The notes below the pieces were generated by a model. That model saw only the letters and a program-made list of their open reading frames with translations. It did no database searches and was not told the DNA's origin. A stretch of 64,000 nucleotides of DNA, taken from the NCBI GenBank assembly GCA_902776305.1, contig CACYPS010000004.1, positions 176,624-240,623 on the forward strand, in the 5' to 3' direction. The position numbers and the translations under genes were made by a program. This DNA comes from an uncultured Lachnospiraceae bacterium (GTDB taxonomy: Bacteria; Bacillota; Clostridia; Lachnospirales; Lachnospiraceae). Below, piece after piece: positions 52,255-58,238 of the stretch; positions within the stretch are counted from its first letter, which is position 1, and every line of letters starts with the position of its first letter.

Positions 52255-55137
52255 TTATGATTTCATATAAAAGGAACACTCGTATCCATCCGCGTTCAAA
52301 AGCAGGCCGGGCATCCAGGGAGGTGTCTGGCCCATCACTTCGCAGATGACTTCCAGCGATGCGTCTATCGGGCATTCGATGATGACCTCGTCATGGACAT
52401 GCCCTACGATGCGGTAGTCGCGGAGAGAGTGCATCGCATAGCAGAGGATATCGCGGCTGATGGCCTGTACGATGTTTTCCACGAATTTCGGCCCGTAGCT
52501 TTCAATCCGGCTCCATTTTTTCGTGTTGTCCGTGCCCATGTAGGTAATGGATTCTCCGCCGAAACGGTTCATGCCCATCTGCGGCTTCGCGTAGGAGAGC
52601 CTCCTGCCGGACGGTAGTGTGATGAATAGCATCCCTGCTTTATAATAGAACGTCACGTCACCAACGCTCGATGCGATATGCTGTCGGACGGCAAGTTTTA
52701 CGGCTTTGTCTACTTTCCACCAATACTGGACAATGTTTGAATTTGCGTTGCGCCATGCATCGACAAGGGGCTGCAGTTCCTCCTCAGACAAGCCCATCTC
52801 GAGTGCACCCATCGCCCTTAAGGCACCGACAGACCCGCCGTATCCGCAATTGTGGACGAGATGTCCCGATACGGTAAAACGGTGATGTCTTCCGGCATTT
52901 CGTATGTCATAAAGTCGAGCCGTGCGCTTATGATCCTCCAATTCTTCCTTTTCTCGGATACCGAAGTCTCCGCGTTCTGAATAATCTGATCCCGGGTTAG
53001 CCCTGATGACAGCTTCCGTATGACAACATTTTCTGAATAAGGCCAGTACTTCTGCATGAACCCGCCCAGTACAGACCTCCGCTGATTGATGCAGTTCACT
53101 CTGTGTTCCACAAAGCGCAGATTCCCCGGGGCATAGTCCCCGTTCGTATCGATGCGGTCGATCTCCATGTTTCTGTCCGGAAGCCCAAATTGCTCTATCA
53201 GATATAGCCCAGCTTCTGTAACGCTTGAAAAACGAAACCTGATCCCTCTTTCTCCATAGTTGTGGTAACCCGGATCGTTCGGGTTCTCGCATCTCTGTTT
53301 TGCAGCAGTCAACCTCCTGTCCAGCCATAATGGTATCTGCCTTGGCCGAGAGCAGCTCTGACATCCGTTTGATTTGCCGGATCGCAAATTGTCCAAAAGC
53401 TGCCACTGCACACTTCCACAGCCCTGGCACTCCGTCAGTACATAACAATGGTTCCAGTTCTTGTTCCATCTCTTCTCCGGAGATATGATTTTCACCCAAC
53501 CGTATTGCTTGCCCACCATTTCCGGTTTGTACGAGATGTGCGCCTCTGGCGGCGGCGACTCCAAAACATATCGGCTCCGGTTTCCCTTCAACCCAGACGA
53601 GGTGGTCGGATGTTGCAGTAAGTCCTTCATAAGTAATCACCTCACGTTCTCCCTTGTAAACGACGCCGTCATGCCACACCCATGATTCACCGTCCCAGAC
53701 TTTCATTTCTGTAGTTACCTTCTCGATAGGCACAAGCCCCCTGTCCGTCAGGACGGGACTGCCTTCTGCTATGCATGCCAGTTCCGCTATCTTCCCTTTC
53801 TGCCTGAGATGCCCGTTTACGCCGTGCTTCTCTACGGGAACCCCGAACATCTGCGATGCTGACATGCAGTAAATGTCGCCGCCCGTGCGGAAGACCTCCG
53901 AGCGCCATGCCTCGCCTGCAAGATAGGAGAGGACCCTGGCTTCTATGGCAGAGAAGTCTGCCACGATGAACTTGTATCCTGGACGTGGAATAAATGCGGT
54001 CCTGACAAGTTCTGAGAGCACCTGCGGCACATTTCCGTACAGGAGCTTTAGCATTTCGTAATCCCCCATCTTCACAAGGGACCTTGCTTCCGCGAGATCC
54101 GGCATGTGGTTCTGAGGGAGATTCTGTAGCTGGATCAGCCTGCCGGCCCACCGACCAGTCCGGTTCGCTCCGTAGAACTGGAACATGCCATGGCAGCGAC
54201 CGTCATTGCAGACGGAGTTCTCCATAGCTTGGTATTTCTTTACACTGCTCTTTGCCAGCATAAGCCGGAGGGATAACACTTCCGCGATCTCCCGCGGGGC
54301 ATCCTTCATGGCGGCAGCCACTTCCTTTTTTCCAAGTGTCTCCATCGGGAAGCCATTCTCTTTGAGCCAACCCTGTAGCTGGGGAACAGAGTTCGGATTC
54401 TCAAGTCCTGTCAGTTCTTTCATCCTCTGAGAAATGTCCTCCTTGGACACTGTATCCATGCGGATAGCCTGTTCGACAAGCTGCCTGTCAATCATGATGC
54501 CGCGGTCATTGATTTCCTGATCCTGATGGTATTCGTCCCATACGGGGGTAGGAACCGGGTAGTTTGCAAGGCGCCTGTGTATCTGCATTTCCACTTCCAC
54601 GTCACGTATGTTGTATTTCTTGAACAGTTCCCATTTCTGAGGCGCGTGCTCTGGCAGATTTCTTGTCCTCCCCCCATTTGCTTTCGTAGCTTTGCAGGGA
54701 ACGCAAAAGTAGCGGATAAGATCTTTCCCCTCTTTCAGCTTCTGTTCAGGCAGGCCAAGCGCAGCTCCGCATCCTTCGAGGGAGATTGGCAGGCCGTTGT
54801 AGGCGGCAAGGATCATATCGCAGTACCAGGAACCGGGATCAAGGTACCCACTGTTCAGATATCCGATCCGTTTCAGGTATTCGGAAAGGCAGATCCGCTC
54901 GAACGCGGCATTATAGCTGTGCTTTTTAACGCATGGATCGGTGAGGGCATCCAGAATCGCATCCGGGATGCTTTCACCGGATGCAAGGTCGTACTGTTCC
55001 ACCGGTTCGTCATCTACCGATGCGCCAAAGAGCAGTATCTCAAACGCAGGAGAGCCTACATATCTGTAGGCCCCCGCTTTCTTTATATCCACATCTGAGA
55101 ATGTTTCCAAGTCAATCATGAGCTTGTCCATACTCAT
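52255..55137 (-). CDS. phage family A DNA polymerase precursor with in-frame intein
   Basis: 960 residues. The 3'-5' exonuclease domain has MIDLETFS (Exo I, residues 7-14), HSYNAAFE (Exo II) and NIRDVEVEMQ (Exo III). The polymerase domain has motif A VADFSAIEARVLSYLAGE (392-409), motif B RQKGKIAELA + CGYGGSVGAL and motif C VGHVHDEVII (911-920). Motif B is split between Ala454 and Cys764 by a 309-residue intein (455-763). After splicing the enzyme would be 651 residues, the usual size for this phage polymerase. Last gene of the leftward operon after DUF2800 and DUF2815. It presumably replicates the element's DNA, and activity would depend on splicing because the O-helix is interrupted. Confidence 0.95.
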   Translation of the reverse strand: MSMDKLMIDLETFSDVDIKKAGAYRYVGSPAFEILLFGASVDDEPVEQYDLASGESIPDAILDALTDPCVKKHSYNAAFERICLSEYLKRIGYLNSGYLDPGSWYCDMILAAYNGLPISLEGCGAALGLPEQKLKEGKDLIRYFCVPCKATKANGGRTRNLPEHAPQKWELFKKYNIRDVEVEMQIHRRLANYPVPTPVWDEYHQDQEINDRGIMIDRQLVEQAIRMDTVSKEDISQRMKELTGLENPNSVPQLQGWLKENGFPMETLGKKEVAAAMKDAPREIAEVLSLRLMLAKSSVKKYQAMENSVCNDGRCHGMFQFYGANRTGRWAGRLIQLQNLPQNHMPDLAEARSLVKMGDYEMLKLLYGNVPQVLSELVRTAFIPRPGYKFIVADFSAIEARVLSYLAGEAWRSEVFRTGGDIYCMSASQMFGVPVEKHGVNGHLRQKGKIAELACIAEGSPVLTDRGLVPIEKVTTEMKVWDGESWVWHDGVVYKGEREVITYEGLTATSDHLVWVEGKPEPICFGVAAARGAHLVQTGNGGQAIRLGENHISGEEMEQELEPLLCTDGVPGLWKCAVAAFGQFAIRQIKRMSELLSAKADTIMAGQEVDCCKTEMREPERSGLPQLWRKRDQVSFFKRYRSWAISDRAIWASGQKHGDRPHRYERGLCPGESALCGTQSELHQSAEVCTGRVHAEVLALFRKCCHTEAVIRANPGSDYSERGDFGIREKEELEDHKRTARLYDIRNAGRHHRFTVSGHLVHNCGYGGSVGALRAMGALEMGLSEEELQPLVDAWRNANSNIVQYWWKVDKAVKLAVRQHIASSVGDVTFYYKAGMLFITLPSGRRLSYAKPQMGMNRFGGESITYMGTDNTKKWSRIESYGPKFVENIVQAISRDILCYAMHSLRDYRIVGHVHDEVIIECPIDASLEVICEVMGQTPPWMPGLLLNADGYECSFYMKS
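52818..53630 (-). CDS. HNH homing endonuclease nested in the +1 frame of the intein
   Basis: 270 codons, entirely inside the polymerase gene, shifted +1. AGGTGA (53642-53637) lies six bases before the ATG, so it has its own ribosome binding site. From residue 38 the protein matches free-standing phage HNH nucleases: MVGKQYGWVKIIS, a zinc-type pair CQGC/CQSC (residues 68-93), KQRCENPNDPGYHNYGERGI, MEIDRIDTNGDYAPGNLRF with NCINQRRS, and a C-terminal HTH-like segment ENVVIRKLSSGLTRDQII. Residues 1-37 and about 225-270 overlap intein blocks B and F and look frame-constrained. The ORF ends 30 bases past the C-terminal splice junction. It should cut intein-less polymerase genes and so spread the intein. 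Confidence 0.88.
   Translation of the reverse strand: MKDLLQHPTTSSGLKGNRSRYVLESPPPEAHISYKPEMVGKQYGWVKIISPEKRWNKNWNHCYVLTECQGCGSVQWQLLDNLRSGKSNGCQSCSRPRQIPLWLDRRLTAAKQRCENPNDPGYHNYGERGIRFRFSSVTEAGLYLIEQFGLPDRNMEIDRIDTNGDYAPGNLRFVEHRVNCINQRRSVLGGFMQKYWPYSENVVIRKLSSGLTRDQIIQNAETSVSEKRKNWRIISARLDFMTYEMPEDITVLPYRDISSTIADTAGLSVP
52849..53775 (-). mobile_element. class 1 intein in DNA polymerase motif B
   Basis: All splicing blocks are visible in the polymerase frame. Block A is CIAEGSPVLTDRGLVPIEKV (Cys455 as first residue). Block B is GLTATSDHLVWV (Thr509-x-x-His512). Block F is RLYDIRNAGRHHRFTV (741-756). Block G is HLVHN (His762-Asn763), with Cys764 as the +1 nucleophile. About 225 residues separate B and F; in this frame they show no LAGLIDADG or HNH motif and look like filler. 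In the +1 frame the same DNA encodes an HNH endonuclease. The insertion point is a highly conserved active-site motif, typical for inteins. Confidence 0.93.
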
Positions 55138-55149
55138 ACGTCCTTTCCG

Positions 55150-55719
55150 TTAATCCAGGAAATCGTCCTCGTCATCCTCGATAGCGAAGTCATCCTCCGC
55201 GCGGCTGTGGCTGCCAAGCGGCTCCCCGTCTGCGAGTTTCTGAAGGTTGTTTAAACAAGATGCAACGCCCTTGTTTCCGTTTACATTGAATGCATAAAAA
55301 GTCAGGCTGGCTCTGCCATAAATTCCGGAATAGAGCTCAGATGTATCAAGAATCGGCTGGAGATTAGCGTCCACGACGCCCGGCTTGCTATTGCTGTTGG
55401 CGTTGACAAAATAGCTGTTAGCATAGGCTTCATCGCCGGGACGCTCCTTATCGCCGTCACGAAGAGGCGTTTTGATGGCAGAGAGGGCAGGTACAGACTT
55501 GCTGTTGCCCTTGAGCTTACCCTGGCCTTCCTCATAGGCAGCCTTGATAGCTGCTTTGATCTTATTGACAGTTACTGTGTCAGACTTCGGGATGATCAGC
55601 GAAACACTGTATTTCGGAGTGCCACCGCCCAGAGGGGTCTTGGGCTCATTGACTGTGAGATAGGAGAAGCGAGTCTTCGGTCCTGTGATAACTTTTGTCG
55701 GAATCTTGTTTTTTGACAT
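55150..55719 (-). CDS. DUF2815 phage replication protein (ssDNA-binding-like)
   Basis: 189 residues starting MSKNKIPTKVITGPKTRFSY, with TAAGGAGGAAAAACAT before ATG 55719 (the longer frame start is not used). It has the DUF2815 pattern: FSYLTVNEPKTPLGGGTPKY, then VSLIIPKSDTVTVNKIKAAI, then GIYGRASLTFYAFN, and an acidic C terminus EDDFAIEDDEDDFLD like that of single-stranded DNA-binding proteins. DUF2815 genes usually sit between DUF2800 and the polymerase in Firmicutes phages, as here. Role by context: coating or recombination of replication intermediates. Confidence 0.85.
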   Translation of the reverse strand: MSKNKIPTKVITGPKTRFSYLTVNEPKTPLGGGTPKYSVSLIIPKSDTVTVNKIKAAIKAAYEEGQGKLKGNSKSVPALSAIKTPLRDGDKERPGDEAYANSYFVNANSNSKPGVVDANLQPILDTSELYSGIYGRASLTFYAFNVNGNKGVASCLNNLQKLADGEPLGSHSRAEDDFAIEDDEDDFLD

Positions 55720-55732
55720 ATGTTTTTCCTCC

Positions 55733-56854
55733 TTATATGTCTGTGAAATCATTTGCTGCTGTATTGAAATCCGGACGTTTGTCAGACGCCGGAACTAATA
55801 CCGGTTTTCCTTGCGGCTTGTATACGAGGCTGCCAAGGAGTTCATTGAACTGTTTCTTTCCAAGCTGCTTCTGCATCGCTGTGACGCCAAGCAGCTTCTT
55901 CTCATAGGGGTCGAATCCTGCCTGTATGACAGTCTGCGCGACTTTTGCTTCGTCTGAGTACTTCCGGTTCGACCTTCCCTCGACGACTTTGTAGCCGTCG
56001 TAGTGGACACCGGCGAGTGCCTGTGTAAGTGCGTACTCTTTTACGTCGGTGGCCCATGCGACCAGGTTATCGATTTTCGGCAGGATATCTGCTATTTCTG
56101 CATCGTCCAGCATGGCGGGCTTTGTGAACTCATGCTTTGTCAGCTCAAGGCTGTAGTCCGCACGAGCCCGACATGTGGCCTTCACCTTGCAAAAGACGCA
56201 GTGGTCACCGGCACAGAAGGTGCCTTCCCCTGCTGCAGCCAGCTTCGCGATCGGTGCGAGTACCTGATCGGCCCACTCGAGGAGCGTTTCGGCCGTCATC
56301 TCATAGGTGTCCACGTTGTCACGCCGCGGCTGGTAGATAGAGAGCTTTATGCGGCCTGTATTGTAGAGACTGCCGAACGTGTCAAGGGCTCCCAATGCGT
56401 AGCACATGAGCTGCGTGTTCTTTGTGGCAGCTACCAGGACACCGACGCCATATTTGTAATCGATGATGTGTAAAATTCCGTCTCCAACGATTACACAATC
56501 GCCGGTGCCGAATCCGTTCTCCACCCAGCGGGAGTAGTCCAGCCTCTGCTCGACGCAGATCAGAGGATCTGCACACAGGGCTCGTGCTTCTTCTACCTGC
56601 TCCATAACGAAATCCCGGTAGCCTTCTGCCGAGGACTGCATCTCCTCATCGTAGAATTCAAGATCTTCGGTAGGGTCCTTCGTCGGTCTTCCGAGAGCCT
56701 CCAGCAGGAGATGCTCACAGAGTGCGTGAGCATCTGAACCCTGTTTGGCGTAGGGGCTGCTCTGGTCCGCTTCCTGTGCACAGAGCATGGCAGAGGGTGG
56801 ACAAGCGAGCCATCTGTGTGAGGATGATGCGGATAAGAATGCGTGCTTAGCCAT
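55733..56854 (-). CDS. DUF2800 phage nuclease (RecB-like, Fe-S cysteine cluster)
   Basis: 373 residues of the DUF2800 family, related to the AddB/RecB/Cas4 PD-(D/E)XK nucleases. MAKHAFLSASSSHRWLACPP at the N terminus has one of the conserved Cys residues. GTGDCVIVGDGILHIIDYKYG carries the catalytic Asp and Asp-x-Lys near residues 117-134. CAGDHCVFCKVKATC near residue 215 is the C-terminal cluster part. Likely a 5' exonuclease partner of the DUF2815 protein. It overlaps the preceding small gene by 8 bases and precedes DUF2815 by 13 bases. Confidence 0.87.
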   Translation of the reverse strand: MAKHAFLSASSSHRWLACPPSAMLCAQEADQSSPYAKQGSDAHALCEHLLLEALGRPTKDPTEDLEFYDEEMQSSAEGYRDFVMEQVEEARALCADPLICVEQRLDYSRWVENGFGTGDCVIVGDGILHIIDYKYGVGVLVAATKNTQLMCYALGALDTFGSLYNTGRIKLSIYQPRRDNVDTYEMTAETLLEWADQVLAPIAKLAAAGEGTFCAGDHCVFCKVKATCRARADYSLELTKHEFTKPAMLDDAEIADILPKIDNLVAWATDVKEYALTQALAGVHYDGYKVVEGRSNRKYSDEAKVAQTVIQAGFDPYEKKLLGVTAMQKQLGKKQFNELLGSLVYKPQGKPVLVPASDKRPDFNTAANDFTDI

Positions 56855-57155
56855 TACCGATCTCCTCCAGGTCCTTCATGAAGGCTGCATAGTCTGCTTC
56901 CTTCAATTCGCTCAGCCTCTCAAGGCCGTACTTGGTGAGCAGGGCTTTTACATCAGCCCGGTAGCCGCGGCGCGATGCGTCTGCTGCGGCCTGGCGGACC
57001 TCAATGAAGCTGTACGTTGTCTCCGGTACCTGCACGGAAGGCTCTTCTGCCTCTGCATCCGGTTCGGCACTGAGTGCTTTTGCAAGTTCCATCATTGCTT
57101 CTGCGCAGGCGGTAAGCTTTGTGGCCACCTGGGCGAGTTCTTCTTTCTTTGTCAT
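56847..57155 (-). CDS. phage hypothetical protein
   Basis: 102 residues. An N-terminal coiled-coil-like helix (EELAQVATKLTACAEAMMEL) and acidic linker precede a helical domain (YSFIEVRQAAADASRRGYRA, then VKALLTKYGLERLSELKEAD) resembling small domains found in phage DUF2800 operons; function unknown. AAAGGAGGTCAGAAC gives a near-perfect ribosome binding site, and the ATG overlaps the upstream stop. Confidence 0.75.
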   Translation of the reverse strand: MTKKEELAQVATKLTACAEAMMELAKALSAEPDAEAEEPSVQVPETTYSFIEVRQAAADASRRGYRADVKALLTKYGLERLSELKEADYAAFMKDLEEIGNG

Positions 57156-57373
57156 GTTCTGACCTCCTTTATTACCATGATGCCGAGCCTCAGCTCGTGC
57201 TTGTCGATTGTGATCGGATAGGGCAGCGAGGGTGCAAAGCCCTCCGGGTTTTTGTGTGGCAGAACCACGGCTGTCAGGAATGCCGGGTAGTCACCCGTGA
57301 TCTGGATCGGAACTTTTAATTCTCCGAAGGGGTATCCCTTATGCCTATCTTCTGTTCTTATGAGTATTTTCAT
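57152..57373 (-). CDS. phage hypothetical protein, first gene of the leftward operon
   Basis: 73 residues, beta-rich (MKILIRTEDRHKGYPFGELK, then VPIQITGDYPAFLTAVVLPH). No family recognised. The ATG is preceded by AAAGGAGACAAAGC. It directly follows the 60-bp tandem array, so its leader contains those repeats. Confidence 0.7.
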   Translation of the reverse strand: MKILIRTEDRHKGYPFGELKVPIQITGDYPAFLTAVVLPHKNPEGFAPSLPYPITIDKHELRLGIMVIKEVRT

Positions 57374-57427
57374 GCTTTGTCTCCTTTCTGCTTGTCGGTG
57401 GCGGTCTTGCCGTCATGGCATTTCCTC

Positions 57428-57660
57428 CTTTCACCTGGTATGTAACCGAGTTCTTTAAAACTCCGGTTTTTGGAAAAAGTTTTTTTCCTTTCACCCTGTA
57501 TGTAACCGAGTTCTTTAAAACTCCGGTTTTTTGGAAAAATTTTTTTCCTTTCACTCTGTATGTAGCCGAGCAACCCGAAACTCCGGTTTTTCAGAAAAGT
57601 TTTTTCCTTTCACCCCGTATGTAGCCGGGCACTCCGAAACTCCGGTTTTTTGCGAAAAAC
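57428..57660 (-). repeat. four 60-bp tandem repeats ahead of the leftward phage operon
   Basis: Units start at about 57432, 57492, 57552 and 57611 (periods 60, 60, 59). In leftward orientation each contains CCGGAGTTT...AACTCGG (inverted repeat), TTACATAC and GTGAAAGGA, followed by an A/T run. In rightward orientation each is a hairpin followed by T5-6, like a terminator. The two units nearest the operon are almost identical; the outer two have drifted. The last unit supplies GTGAAAGGAGG just before the operon. Confidence 0.9.
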
Positions 57661-57689
57661 GGAAGCTTTCCTATTAAATGCGGCGAACT

Positions 57690-57770
57690 GCTATAAAAAC
57701 GCCGACATTGCAAGCATGGAATTTTGTAAAAACTTGAAACTTTTGGGCGTAGGAAAGTGAAAAAACCGGA
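57690..57770 (+). repeat. intergenic element shared with 50930-51040
   Basis: GCAAGCATGGAA, ATTTTGTAAAAA and TTTTGGGCGTAGGAAAGTG repeat the blocks of the other copy, in the same orientation. Located between the divergent phage operons; it may carry the rightward promoter, though no clean -35/-10 pair is visible. Confidence 0.6.
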
Positions 57771-57809
57771 GTTTTGCAAGCCTCACTTACATACCAAGTG
57801 AAAGGAGGG
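57765..57809 (+). promoter_or_regulatory. single rightward copy of the array motif in the leader of the rightward operon
   Basis: ACCGGAGTTTTGCAAGCCTC, then ACTTACATACCAAGTGAAAG and GAGG. Apart from the spacer it is the same as the leftward unit (CCGGAGTTTT, TTACATACCA, GTGAAAGGAGG). Both operons therefore begin behind the same leader element in opposite orientations. Confidence 0.75.
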
Positions 57810-57815
57810 ATTCCT

Positions 57816-57920
57816 ATGAGAAGAAGAGATCCACCATCGGCCCGGTTGGAGCACGGTGACATAAACGAAAGAAGGAGGAACGAATATGTTCGAAATAAAA
57901 AAGAACGAAAAGAAGATTAA
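57816..57920 (+). CDS. 34-residue basic leader ORF
   Basis: MRRRDPPSARLEHGDINERR, then RNEYVRNKKERKED. Ten Arg and few hydrophobic residues. AAAGGAGGGATTCCT precedes the ATG, a strong site. It overlaps the next gene by 35 bases in another frame, so it may couple or tune that gene's translation. Function not known; it could be non-functional. Confidence 0.45.
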   Translation: MRRRDPPSARLEHGDINERRRNEYVRNKKERKED

Positions 57921-58197
57921 CGGTGTAAACGTCACGACGTTTGAGAGGAACGTGGAGTATGGCGGAACAGCCCTTGAGGTAGAGGCCGGTACGACCGGTT
58001 TCTGTGGAGGCGGGCGCGCGGAAGGCGGGAGAGCCTTTGTACGGATCAGCGCTAAGGTTGCCGATTTCTACGCGAAAGCAGGAGACAAGAATACGGATGT
58101 TATGATTGCTGTCTGTGGCGACGAGGAGATCATGGCGCTGGTGGAGTCGCTGGCATTTGCCCTGCAGGCACTTGTGGAGGCAACCGAAGAGGAATGA
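57886..58197 (+). CDS. phage hypothetical protein
   Basis: 103 residues (MFEIKKNEKKINGVNVTTFE, then VEYGGTALEVEAGTTGFCGG). The Gly-rich beta region is followed by a helical acidic C terminus. AGAAGGAGGAACGAAT precedes the ATG. First full gene of the rightward replication operon. No family assigned with confidence. Confidence 0.75.
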   Translation: MFEIKKNEKKINGVNVTTFERNVEYGGTALEVEAGTTGFCGGGRAEGGRAFVRISAKVADFYAKAGDKNTDVMIAVCGDEEIMALVESLAFALQALVEATEEE

Positions 58198-58238
58198 AAC
58201 AGAGGCGGGCCCGCAAGGGCCTGCCGGAAAGGATATAT

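Noticed and set aside
53687-54151. A 154-codon reverse-strand frame overlapping the polymerase upstream of the intein
   Set aside because: Arg/Gly/Ser-rich shadow translation with no domain and no ribosome binding site, unlike the nested HNH frame.
57428-57660. The 60-bp array as a CRISPR
   Set aside because: The units are contiguous repeats with no unique spacers and no cas genes nearby.
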